Positions 1 through 10,748 of a stretch of DNA of 64,000 nucleotides are shown here, piece by piece. Below the pieces are notes generated by a model. It was not told the DNA's origin, made no database searches, and saw only the letters and a program-made list of their open reading frames with translations. The stretch lies in contig OW240912.1 of NCBI GenBank assembly GCA_933207985.1, positions 105,001,334 to 105,065,333 on the forward strand, in the 5' to 3' direction. Both the position numbers and the translations under genes were made by a program. Position 1 is the first letter of the stretch, and each line of letters opens with the position of its first letter. The DNA is from Pelobates cultripes. Lineage: Eukaryota; Chordata; Amphibia; Anura; Pelobatidae.

Positions 1-1080
1 GGGGAGCTGTATAATGGCACCCAGATTAGTCCCTTCTGAGAAATAAAACAGAAATTGGACCTCTACCACCTCAAGATCTTTAACTATCTTCGTATTCAGA
101 GCTTTTTAAAAGAATATCTGCTGAGAACAGATAAGGATACTGAGAACATACTTAAAAAAATGTTTTGCGGGTGGTAGACAAAAAGTCATATACTCTATTG
201 CAATGGACCTATTGAAATTGACTGGAGGATTAACTTCCCCCATGTCTCTGAAAAAATGGGAAAATGATCTATAATAGATATACAATATAGAGAATGGTGC
301 AGCTCGATTATGAGTGTTAAAAATATATTCATTGCTTAAATATCCTAGAGACACAAATAAAGATGATCTACATATGGTATATGGTCCCAATGAGATTGTC
401 AAGGATATCTCCCATGAGCCCTGCGATTTGTTGGAGATGTTTCCAAAAGAGGGATCCATTATACATATTTGGTGGAGTTGCCCAAGAATAATGGTGTTAT
501 GGACCATTGCTTTTGAACTAATAAAAGTTGTAGGAGGAGTGATAATAGAAAATAAAAACAGAAATAGTCCTACTACACATAAATTGAGTTGAAGAAACTT
601 AAAAAAAAATCTAATATTTTGATTATACACTGCTTTCTAGCAATTAAGGTCTTAATTGCAAGACATTGAAACAAATCCTCAACCCGACAAAATTTTTTCT
701 TAAAAACCAATTGTTATACCAACTAGAGATGGAGAGAGGCACACTCCTATTCAATACATACTCCAAATGTAAATACCTAGCTACTTATACTAGCCTTATC
801 AAACTGACCAAAGGCTTCTGAGAATATACCTTGAGCTAATTTCTTGAGACATGTAAAACATAAGTTGCTCTAGTTACGGAGTTGGACTCCACAATCACGA
901 GAACCTGTTTATGTCATAGTTTATGTCTTATGTATTTGTCGAGCTTCATTAGAAACAAATATAGAATGGGTCTATAATAAAGACACATAACACTATAATC
1001 AAATAAGTTGAATGTTTAATGTATGTTTTTATGCAAAATTTTTCTATTGATATATAAAATTAAATTAAATAATAAAAAAA
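1..1080 (+). pseudogene. L1-type LINE, 3' part of ORF2 and 3' tail (degenerate)
   Basis: Conceptual translation of about 58-830 gives broken pieces of the C-terminal end of an L1 ORF2 protein. One is an IFNYLRIQSFLKE-like block near 80-110. Another is the HIWWSCP motif near 465-485, typical of the Cys-rich region after the reverse transcriptase in L1 proteins. A third is an FLAIKVLIARH-like block near 630-665. Stops and frame changes interrupt all of them; the longest open piece is 314-592. The sequence after about 830 looks like a 3' UTR and ends in an A-rich tail near 1050-1080. The 5' part lies outside the window or was never copied. Clade assignment rests on motif recognition only. Confidence 0.75.
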
Positions 1081-1093
1081 GATTGCCAATATA

Positions 1094-1650
1094 TTTAAAG
1101 GAACACTATAGTCACCTAAATTACTTTAGCTAAATAAAGCAGTTTTAGTGTATAGATCATTCCCCTGCAATTTCACTGCTCAATTCACTGCCATTTAGGA
1201 GTTAAATCACTTTGTTTCTGTTTATGCAGCCCTAGCCACACCTCCCCTGGCTATGATTGACAGAGCCTGCATGAAAAAAAAAACTTGTTTCACTATCAAA
1301 CAGATGTAATTTACCTTAAATAATTGTATCTCAATCTCGAAATTTAACTTTAATCACATACAGGAGGCTCTTGCAGGGTCTAGCAAGCTATTAACATAGC
1401 AGGGGATAAGAAAATCTTAATTAAACAGAACTTGCAATAAAGAAAGCCTAAATAGGGCTCTCTTTACAGGAAGTGTTTATGGAAGTCTGTGCAAGTCACA
1501 TGCAGGGAGGTGTGACTAGGGTTCATAAACAAAGGGATTTAACTCCTAAATGGCAGAGGATTGAGCAGTGAGGCTGCAGGGGCATGTTCTATACACCAAA
1601 ACTGCTTCATTAAGCTAAAGTTGTTCAGGTGACTATAGTGTCCCTTTAAA
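1094..1650. mobile_element. T2/Kolobok-like MITE with TTAA flanks
   Basis: The left end reads TTTAAAGGAACACTATAGTC and the right end is its inverted counterpart, GACTATAGTGTCCCTTTAAA. The similarity runs inward for well over 50 bp on each side: the cagttttagtgtatag block on the left pairs with ctatacaccaaaactg on the right. The TTAA at both edges and the TTAAAGGRR start match the Kolobok/T2 MITE families described in Xenopus. There is no coding capacity. Relatives lie at 31.41, 43.23, 52.98/56.67 and 57.90 kb. Confidence 0.8.
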
Positions 1651-2149
1651 CAAGCTTCATATATTCATTGCATTCTTTATCAATCACTATAAATTGTTAA
1701 AAAAAATTATGTTTTTTGCCTAACTGAAGAGATTTTTTACGTCATTATTTTTGAAGTATTACATTTGTAGTTGTTGTATCGCTCATACAGAGGAAGCTTG
1801 CTAGAGCATTTCAAATCTGGACTGCCTCTGTGGGTGGACTTATTCTGATATGCAACAGGGTAAGGTTCTCTCTGTGATGGCCCAACTACCTTTTGTCACT
1901 TATCTGGCTCCACTGCCGGTGGGGGAACCCTAATGCATATGAGCAGTAATGACCCCGCTCACACTAGGATTTCAACATAGGAAAGCATTATTCAAAGCTT
2001 TTCTATGGGGATTCCGGTGACGCTGACAATTCTCATGCATAGTGTGAGGATGTACAGCATCATTTAGGTGACCAAAAGTCGCCTAAAGATGCAGAATTCC
2101 CTCTAGTGGCTGTCTATTAGAGTTAACCCAACCAGATAATTTTTGCAGT
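1651..2149. other. Intergenic, no recognised feature
   Basis: No convincing reading frame or repeat boundary was recognised. The sequence may include the worn left part of the MITE whose right end is at 2232. Confidence 0.5.
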
Positions 2150-2233
2150 TAATTAAAAGGGTGATTGGACACTGCACTCAGACCACTTTAATGAGCTGAA
2201 GTGGTCTGGGTGCCTACAGTGTCACTTTAAGCT
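2150..2233. mobile_element. Right-end fragment of a T2-like MITE, foldback
   Basis: The stretch folds on itself: cagaccacttta near 2180-2191 is the inverted counterpart of tgaagtggtctg near 2198-2209. It ends in TACAGTGTCACTTTAA, a mutated version of the TATAGTGTCCCTTTAA end found elsewhere in the window. Confidence 0.55.
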
Positions 2234-2564
2234 GTTGTCCATTATCAGTGTTCTCATAAACTCTTGTTTTTGGCTAATTACTATCTAAATGTTCATTTTG
2301 TTACCCCTGCTTTGTGACTTGACTGATGAATGAGACTAGCCAACAATTAATTACACATAAGTGAGTTTTGCAAAAAGTATGACTTTTTTTTATCTGAAAG
2401 TAGACTTATCTTTCACAGTGGAATTCCATCAGAAATTATCAAAGCAGGAAATTTGTGGGAAACGAATTTTACTCCAAGTAAGCAATTTACTGGGACATGC
2501 TAAGTGCTATCTTAATGAAGTGGTTGTTGTGCAAAAATCAAATACCTGCTTCCTTTATTTTTAG

Positions 2565-2592
<28 letters not shown>
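2565..2592. repeat. (TA)14 microsatellite
   Basis: Uninterrupted TA dinucleotides lie immediately before an 80-bp TTAACCCC palindromic MITE. Confidence 0.95.
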
Positions 2593-2595
<3 letters not shown>

Positions 2596-2597
<2 letters not shown>

Positions 2598-2675
2598 AAC
2601 CCCTTAAGGACACATTACATGTCTGACACATCATGATTCCCTTTTATTCCAGAAGTTTGGTCCTTAAGGGGTTAA
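2596..2675. mobile_element. 80-bp palindromic MITE, TTAACCCCTTAAGGAC ends
   Basis: It begins TTAACCCCTTAAGGAC and ends GTCCTTAAGGGGTTAA. The interior (about 48 bp) matches, in reverse complement, the 80-bp element at 45759-45838. It has no coding capacity. The same TTAACCCCTTAAGGA terminus starts the larger repeat at 21373, and a variant ends the one at 36182. Confidence 0.75.
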
Positions 2676-3220
2676 ATCTGGTAGCAGATATTTTTTTTCT
2701 GTGCCATATGTCTGTCTCTCTGGGATGTCACTCAAACAGGTGCAATACTATTTCCCTAGTTGTTACTATAAAATTTGTGTAACTTTTGCATCATGTCAGC
2801 ACATACAACATGCTAAAGATGCCTTGTGACTTAAGATATGCATACTCATATGCCACCAGGAAGTTCCAATAAAAATGTTTATTGGAACATATATTCATAC
2901 ATGGCAGTACAAACAAACCACATAAATTAAGGCCAATCTATATACATGCCGTAAAAATAGGCCTGCGTATAGGAAGAAACAGAAAAATTAATTGAACTAC
3001 AAAAAGCTGTGCCCATGGCACTCAGTGTTAAAGCTTTCAATTCTTGGCTCTCAAGCTAAAGAACAAAAAAAAAAGTCAAAGGAAAAAAATAAAAATACAA
3101 TTCACTTTGTTGGGAATTTATGTCTCACCAAATTATGTGCCAGAATTTGCCTGTCTGCTGGTTAGAGTTAAAATATACCTCTAGTGAAGCAGCCACTTCT
3201 TATGTAGAATACATCTTCAA
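2676..3220. other. Intergenic, no gene; short hairpin at 2863-2888
   Basis: A/T-rich sequence with no gene recognised. A perfect 11-bp inverted repeat (gttccaataaa/tttattggaac, 4-nt loop) lies at 2863-2888. Its significance is unknown. Confidence 0.5.
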
Positions 3221-3540
3221 TAGTGATGCACCGAACGGTTTGCTGGCGAATAGTTCCCGGCAAACATAGCATGTTCGCGTTCGCCACGGCGGGCGATCAT
3301 ATGCGCGGTTCAATCCGCCCCCTATTCGTCATCATTGAGTAAACTTTGACCCTGTACCTCACCGTCAGCAGACACATTCCAGCCAATTAGCAGCACACCC
3401 TCCCTAGCAGACCCTCCCACCTACTGGAAGGCATCCATTTTACATTCATTCTCAAGCTGCATGCTTAGTGAGAGGAGGGAAAGTGTAGCTGCTGTAGATT
3501 AGATAGGGAAATGCATAGCTAGGTTAGGGTATACAGTGTC
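3221..3540. repeat. Left terminal arm of the foldback element
   Basis: About 320 bp, inverted relative to 7605-7932. Landmarks shared by both arms in mirror order are the gttcgcgttcgccac block, the attccagccaattagcagca block and the aagctgcatgcttagt block. Confidence 0.8.
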
Positions 3541-3656
3541 CACTACAGTCATGAAGGACTCATCTGATCTCTGCTGTAAGGACAGCACCCCAAAAAGCCC
3601 TTTTTAGGGCTAGAACATCAGTCTGCTTTTTTTTTTTCTGTGTAATGTAATTGCAG

Positions 3657-6438
3657 TTGCCTGCCTGCCAGCTTCTGTGTCAGGCTCACAGTGGATACTG
3701 TGCCCAGTGCCACCACTCACTCACTGGTGTCACAATAGCTTGCATTTAAAAACAAAAAACTTTTTTCACTGTTATAGATTGAATAGCAGTTAGTTGTCTC
3801 AAAGCGGGTGTGTCAGGCTCACAGTGGATACTGTGCCCAGTGCCACCACTCACTCACTGGTGTCACAATAGCTTGCATTTAAAACCAAAAAACTTTTTTC
3901 ACTGTTATAGATTGAATAGCAGTTAGTTGTCTCAAAACGGGTGTGTCAGGCTCACAGTGGATACTGTGCCCAGTGCCACCACTCACTCACTGGTGTCACA
4001 ATAGCTTGCATTTAAAAACAAAAAACTTTTTTCACTGTTATAGATTGAATAGCAGTTAGTTGTCTCAAAGCGGGTGTGTTAGGCTCACAGTGGATACTGT
4101 GCCCAGTGCCACCACTCACTCACTGGTGTCACAATAGCTTGCATTTAAAACCAAAAAACCTTTTTCACTGTTATAGATTGAATAGCAGTTAGTTGTCTGC
4201 CAGCGTCTGTGTCAGGCTCACAGTGGATACTGTGCCCAATGCCACCACTCACTCACTCGCTGGTGTCACAATAGCGTGCATTTAAAACCAAAAAACTTTT
4301 TTCACTGTTGTAGATTGAATAGCAGTTAGTTGTCTCAAAGCGGGAATGTCAGGCTCACAGTGGATACTGTGCCCAGTGCCACCACTCACTCACTGGTGTC
4401 ACAATAGTTTGCATTTAAAACCCAAAAACTTTTTTCACTGTTGTAGATTGAATAGCAGTTAGTTGTCTCAAAGCGGGAATGTCAGGCTCACAGTGGATAC
4501 TGTGCCCAGTGCCACCACTCACTCACTGGTGTCACAATAGCTTGCATTTAAAACCCAAAAACTTTTTTCACTGTTGTAGATTGAATAGTTAGTTGTCTCA
4601 AAGCTGGTGTGTGTCAGGCTCACAGTGGATATTGTGCCCAGTGCCACCACTCACTCACTGGTGTCACAATAGTTTGCATTTAAAACCCAAAAAACTTTTT
4701 ACTGTTATAGATTGAATAGCAGTTAGTTGTCTCTAAAGCTGGTGCCAGCTTCTGTGTCAGGCTCACAGTGGATACTGTGCCCAGTGCCACCACTCACTCG
4801 CTGGTGTCACAATAGTTTGCATTTAAAACCCAAAAACTTTTTTCACTGTTGTAGATTGAATAGCAGTTAGTTGTCTCAAAGCGGGAATGTCAGGCTCACA
4901 GTGGATACTGTGCCCAGTGCCACCACTCACTCACTGGTGTCACAATAGCTCTGCATTTCAGAAACCCAAAACTTTTCACCAAGCTGTGGTGACTGAATAC
5001 AAAGCTAGTTGTCTCAAAGCGGGAATGTCAGGCTCACAGTGGATACTGTGCCCAGTGCCACCACTCACTCACTGGTGTCACAATAGCTTGCATTTAAAAA
5101 CCAAAAAACTTTTTTCACTGTTATAGATTGAATAGCAGTTAGTTGTCTCAAAGCGGGTGTGTCAGGCTCACAGTGGATACTGTGCCCAGTGCCACCACTC
5201 ACTCACTGGTGTCACAATAGCTTGCATTTAAAACCAAAAAACTTTTTTACTGTTATAGATTGAATAGCAGTTAGTTGTCTGCCAGCGTCTGTGTCAGGCT
5301 CACAGTGGGTACTGTGCCCAGTGCCACTACTCACTCACTGGTGTCACAATAGCGTGCATTTAAAACCAAAAAACTTTTTTCACTGTTATAGATTGAATAG
5401 CAGTTAGTTGTCTTCAAGCGGGTGTGTCAGGCCTACAACGTGTACTCTGCCAGTTCACAGTGCCACTCATATCTGGTGTCACAATGGCGTGCATTTAAAA
5501 CCCAAAAACTTTTTTCACTGTTATAGATTGAATAGCAGTTAGTTGTCTGCCAGCGTCTGTGTCAGGCTCACAGTGGATACTGTGCCCAGTGCCACCACTC
5601 ACTCACCGGTGTCACAATAGCGTGCATTTAAAAACCCAAAAACTTTTTTCACTGTTATAGATTGAATAGCAGTTAGTTGTCTCAAAGCGGGTGTGTCAGG
5701 CTCACAGTGGATACTGTGCCCAGTGCCACCACTCACTCACTGGTGTCACAATAGCTTGCATTTAAAAACCAAAAAACTTTTTTCACTGTTATGGATAGCA
5801 GTTTGTTGTCTCAAAGCGGGTGTGTCAGGCTCACAGTGGATACTGTGCCAGTTCACAGTGCCACTCATATCTGGTGTCACAATAGAGTGCATTTAAAACC
5901 CAAAAACCTTTTTCACTGTTATAGATTGAATAGCAGTTAGTTGTCTCAAAGCGAGAGTGTCAGGCTCACAGTGGATACTGTGCCCAGTGCCACCACTCAC
6001 TCACTGGTGTCACAATAGCTTGCATTTAAAACCCAAAAACTTGTTTCACTGTTATAGATTGAATAGCAGTTAGTTGTCTCAAAGCGGGTGTGTCAGGCTC
6101 ACAGTGGATACTGTGCCCAGTGCCACCACTCACTCACTGGTGTCACAATAGCTTGCATTTAAAAACAAAAAACTTTTTTCACTGTTATAGATTGAATAGC
6201 AGTTGGTTGTCTGCCACTGCTGCCAGCTTCTGTGTCAGGCTCACAGTGGATATTGTGCCCATTTGCCCAGTCAGTGCCACCACTCATACCTGGTGTCACA
6301 ATAGCTTGCATTTAAAAACAAAAAACTTTTTTCACTGTTATAGATTGAATAGCAGTCAGTGTCCTTAAAGCGGGTGTGTCAGGCTCACAGTGGATACTGT
6401 GCCCAGTGCCACCATTCACTCACTGGTGTCACAATAGC
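3657..6438. repeat. Satellite array A, about 131-bp unit, about 21 copies
   Basis: The unit contains, in order, gtgtcaggctcacagtgg, ccagtgccaccactcactca, a run like catttaaaaacaaaaaac, ttttcactgttatagattga and agcagttagttgtct. Successive starts are spaced about 131-132 bp apart (3677, about 3809, about 3943). Several units carry variants such as an inserted gccagcgtctgt block or loss of the tcactca repeat. Open frames starting with Met-Ser-Gly-Ser recur because the unit recurs; they are not genes. The array ends at the N gap. Confidence 0.95.
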
Positions 6439-6538
6439 NNNNNNNNNNNNNNNNNNNNNNNNNNNNNNNNNNNNNNNNNNNNNNNNNNNNNNNNNNNNNN
6501 NNNNNNNNNNNNNNNNNNNNNNNNNNNNNNNNNNNNNN
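6439..6538. other. Assembly gap, exactly 100 N
   Basis: The run of N sits at the turning point between oppositely oriented satellite arrays, a structure that is hard to assemble. Its true length is unknown. Confidence 0.98.
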
Positions 6539-7575
6539 TGTGTCACCAGATCTAATTGGTGGCACTGGTCACCGTATCCACTGTTAGCGTAACACACCGC
6601 TTTAAGGACACTGACTGCTATTCAATCTATAACAGTGAAAAAAGTGTTTTGTTTTTTTAAATCCAAGCTTTGTGTCACCAGATCTAATTGGTGGCACTGG
6701 TCAGCGTATCCACTGTTAGCGTAACACACCCGCTTTAAGGACACCAACTGCTATTCAATCTATAACAGTGAAAAAAGAGTTTTGTTTTTTTAAATCCAAG
6801 CTATTGTGACACCAGATCTAATTAGTGGCACTGGTCAGCTTATCCACTGTTAGCGTAACACACCCGCTTTAAGGACACTGACTGCTATTCAATCTATAAC
6901 AGTGAAAAAAGTGTTTGTTTTTTTAATCCAAGCTATTGTGACACCAGATCTAAGTGGTGGCACTGGTCACCGTATCCACTGTTAGCGTAACACACCCGCT
7001 TTAAGGACACTGACTGCTATTCAATCTATAACAGTGAAAAAGTGTTTTGTTTTTTTAAATCCAAGCTTTGTGTCACCAGGTCTAATTGGTGGCACTGGTC
7101 ACCGTATCCACTGTTAGCGTAACACACCCGCTTTAAGGACACTGACTGCTATTCAATCTATAACAGTGAAAAGTGTTTTTTGTTTTTAAATACAAGCTTT
7201 GTGTCACCAGATCTAAGTGGTGGCACTGGTCACCGTATCCACTGTTAGCGTAACACACCCGCTTTAAGGACACTGACTGCTATTCAATATATAACAGTGA
7301 AAAAGTGTTTTGTTTTTTTAAATCCAAGCTTTGTGTCACCAGATCTAAGTGGTGGCACTGACTGGGGAAATGGGCACAGTATGCACTGTGAGCCTGACAC
7401 AGAAGCTGGCAGCAGTGGCAGACAACTGACTGCTATTCAATCTATAACAGTGAAAAAAGTTTTTTGTTTTTAAATCCAAGCTATTGTGACACCAGATGTA
7501 ATTGGTGGCACTGACTGGGGAAATGGGCACTGTGAGCCTGACACAGAAGCTGGCAGCAGTGGCAGACAACTAAGT
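6539..7575. repeat. Satellite array B, inverted relative to array A, about 132-bp unit
   Basis: There are seven to eight units in reverse orientation to array A, with gtatccactgttagcg recurring near 6574, 6706, 6841, 6972, 7104 and 7234. It is a distinct subfamily. In array-A orientation the caggctcacagtgg block reads cgctaacagtgg, and the cactcactcactgg block reads cacttagatctgg. The two units nearest the right arm (about 7345-7575) revert to a type closer to array A. Confidence 0.9.
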
Positions 7576-7604
7576 GCATTTACATTACATAGAAAAAATA
7601 AATA

Positions 7605-7932
7605 AAAAAAAGCATACCCTTATCCCTAACCTAGCTATGCTTTTCCCTATCTTATGAACAGCAGCTACACTTTCCCTCCTCTTACTAAGCATGCAGCTTG
7701 AGAATGAATCTAAAATGGATGCTGTCCAGTAGGTGGGAGGGTCTGCTAGGGAGGCTGTGCTGCTAATTGGCTGGAATGTGTCTGCTGACTGTGAGGTACA
7801 GGGTCAAAGTTTACTCAATGATGACGAATAGGGGGCGGGTCGAACCGCGCATATGTTCGCCCGCCGTGGCGAACGCGAACATGCTATGTTCGCCAGGAAC
7901 CGTTCGCCGGCGAACCGTTCGGTACATCACTA
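7605..7932. repeat. Right terminal arm of the foldback element
   Basis: Reverse complement of 3221-3540 at roughly 90% by eye, ending CCGTTCGGTACATCACTA. Confidence 0.8.
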
Positions 7933-10452
7933 GCTACTACTACTACTATTGCTACTAAACAGTTTAGCTCAATTTATATCTATCTGCAAAGTTACAGACA
8001 AAGTCCTACCTGGCTGGGGAACACTGCTTTAGTTCCCGCCTGGATGAGACATCAGTGGAGAGAAGCCAGCAGCAGAGAGCATGATGGTTTTAAAGTATAG
8101 AGCCAGTGGAGTATTATCAGAGAATGTAGGGTAGAAAGTACAGAGGTGTAGTCAAAGCATGGAGCAGCAGGCTTAAACAATGTGACAGACATGTAGTCAA
8201 AATCCAGGCTGTATCAGGGGAAGTGAAGTTCTGCCAACTCCACCCACTGGTGCTAGCAGCAGAGAAGGCAGGCCTGTCTTTTAGGGCAGCATATTCGCTG
8301 CTCAAAACGGTGGCCTTGGGAAGAACAAATGACTGTCAGCCAATGAGAGTGATTTACACAAGTTTTCATATGATTTAATCAGATTTAAGGACAAACTACC
8401 ATAAATCTGGTTATGCTTTTTTTTTTTTTTTTTTAAATAAAAAAACACAATATATTGGAAACACAAGTGGGATTGGACAGTAAGTTTCTTTCCAGATAAA
8501 GGATGATATTGCTGATTTACATATTTAGTCACACAATTTCCAAAACATACACTTGATTTTATCCTATCGAAATTGATGAACTAATACCCAATCTGTTAGG
8601 TAATAGTAATATATCTTACTGCAAAAATGCATGGATGTCTTTACAGTATCATAATATAATACATATATAAAGAGCAATACTTTTATTTATCATTATGTAA
8701 CAAAATGAACTAGTAAGCAGTGGGTTTTTTACTGGTCCCCGATTTTCAGCCAATCCCCTTTTCCTCAGTTACCTAACAGTGGATAGACAGATTATTTCAG
8801 TTGTGTGGCAGAATATATGAGTTGCTCTATTGTGAGCATTGAAGTATTCCATGTGGGGATAAAGAAAAGAGAACAGAAGTGTTGCTTGCAGGGCTTGATT
8901 ATGTAGTAATAAACAATTCATTAATCGCCATGGTTCCTAAAGAATCCTCTTTGTGATTAATTAATTGATTTCCTTCTGTGAGCCGATACACTCTGCACAC
9001 TGCTGGGTAGTACGGTTTTCTATGCCTACAGCATGTGAAATACGTATACAGCTGGTACACAAAATCCAGTACGACAACCCTGCATCCTACTGTGTGTAAT
9101 TCAAAGAGTCAATTTTTGAATTCCTGCCCTCTAACCTTCGACTTCCAGCTACATGTACTTAATTTCTGGCATTCTGAATTTTACCATGTATTTTATATTT
9201 GTTTCCAATGAGCGTTTTTTAACAACCCCTGCTTCCTTGCTTAACTAAGCTTCTGTTAGAATTCCTAGTAAAATAGGAGATGTGATAGCAATTAATATAA
9301 GCCATATAAATTGTTGTTTATTACAGGAATGGTACCAAAATGGACATTTAATAGGACGCTCGAAGCACCATAACAATTTTCCATCATTGTAAAGGTTGTG
9401 GCACACAGAGCATTATGAATCTACTCTCTGCTCTGAGAATGGCTTTGAGCTCTAGTGGATTGCATTGGTTTGGCCAAACTGTGAATGTACATGGTCAGTA
9501 GCTCTGCCAATCAGTGCATGTTGCCAATTCAGTAAACATTGAATTAGCCAGTGTGTGGACTCATAACTGTGATATGGTTGCTACCAATATACATATTTTC
9601 TCATGTTATGCAATGAAAGTGATCTTAGGGACAAGCTAATGATGAGTGAGCGGTTTGCATTTTTTTTTAGATTATTTCAATGCATTATCTATACAATACA
9701 TTAAAAATGGTTATGTTTACCAAACTGTGTCCTTTAAAAAGTGGAGGCCTACATTTATGTGTTTTTTTTTTTAAATCAATTTTTCATATGTACTTTGTCT
9801 TATTTTAATTTTTTTTTCCATTCGTTCTAGCTGTGTTTTTTGTAAAATAATGCTATTTTATTTCCCAAACTTGCTGGCAATGCTTCAGTTATTACAAACA
9901 GAGCAATACCTAAAGTGGCTTGAAACTGGCAAGCCAAGTATGATGAGAGCAGCGTGATCATTCCCAATCAGCTAAAAAAACTGCAGTCAGGCAGGCAATG
10001 TATCAAAATTAAGTCTCCCACTTGGCAGCATGCTGTGTTAATGACTAGGCCTTTAGGCCTTTCTAATTTTGCTGATAAGCACACCTCAGAGTAAAGGGCT
10101 TTTGTAGAATACAGTATCAGGGTATAAAATGAAGGTTTATAATGTTTGAATATGAAAGTTTCAGACTGATTTAATGCCACCTCCTGTTATTTACAAGAAT
10201 ACACAATTTATCATCAATAAGCTGCCATTGTCAGATGAGGTTAATTGCATCTATGCTTGTCTGCTTCATCTTTGAACCTACAGTGAGTTAACTATGGCAA
10301 CTCAAAATAAACCAAGAACATTTTTACCAGATCAAAAAAGGATGATAATCATACTATTTATTTTATGCTATGGCTATAAGAGCTATGTCTTACCTTTCCT
10401 TCAAAGATGTAACAGTTAGAAGGGAATAGTTTCTTTTTTTTATCTTACCATT
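7933..10452. other. A/T-rich intergenic DNA, no gene recognised
   Basis: About 2.5 kb with a short imperfect CTA run at the start and a T18-class homopolymer near 8418-8434. None of the short open frames resembles a known protein. Confidence 0.5.
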
Positions 10453-10530
10453 AATGGCAATGACTATGGTGAAATAGTAATAATAATACTTCAGTATTAT
10501 TATTACTATTTCACCATAGTCATTGCCATT
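10453..10530. repeat. Perfect 78-bp palindrome (38-bp arms, 2-nt spacer)
   Basis: The left arm 10453-10490 starts aatggcaatgactatgg. It is the exact reverse complement of 10493-10530, which ends ccatagtcattgccatt. The spacer is tc. No mismatch was found over 38 bp, so the site could form a cruciform. Confidence 0.95.
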
Positions 10531-10604
10531 ATAACCAGTTTTAATATCCAACACTTTGATCTGTAACTTGACTAATATTTGGGATATACATGCAAACTGT
10601 AGAA

Positions 10605-10740
10605 CAGCGGTAATCACCCTTTGGCACTCCAAATGTTGTGGACTGTGGCTCCTCTCATGCTTTGCCAGCATTATGGTTGTAAGAGTATCATGGAAAATGT
10701 GGTCCACAACATCTGGCGTGCTAAAGGTTTCCCACTCCTG
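10605..10740. mobile_element. hAT-like MITE with 8-bp target duplication
   Basis: The ends are CAGCGGTAATCACC on the left and GGTTTCCCACTCCTG on the right. The flanks ctgtagaa (10597-10604) and ctctagaa (10741-10748) match at 7 of 8 bases, as expected of an old hAT insertion. The interior is partly palindromic around gctttgccagcattatgg. It is a relative of the elements at 13524, 33760 and 61138. Confidence 0.75.
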
Positions 10741-10748
10741 CTCTAGAA

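Larger units (their letters stand above)
3221..7932. mobile_element. Foldback-type element with terminal arms and internal inverted satellite arrays
   Basis: The left end TAGTGATGCACCGAACGG is matched in reverse complement by the right end CCGTTCGGTACATCACTA. The inverted similarity continues for about 320 bp: 3221-3540 pairs with about 7605-7932, roughly 90% by eye. Inside each arm is a tandem satellite array, and the two arrays are inverted relative to each other, so the whole object is one large inverted repeat centred on an assembly gap. The termini resemble hAT-type ends, and the architecture resembles Drosophila Foldback and Galileo elements. No transposase frame is present. I found no matching 8-bp target duplication (atcttcaa on the left, gctactac on the right). 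The superfamily is therefore uncertain, and the element may be larger because of the gap. Confidence 0.75.

Noticed and set aside
2361..2564. 67-codon frame
   Set aside because: No recognisable domain, it ends in the TA microsatellite, and its length is expected by chance.
4887..6368. Series of open frames all starting Met-Ser-Gly-Ser with Trp and Cys residues
   Set aside because: They are the same satellite unit translated repeatedly, change frame with unit indels and have no start context or gene structure.
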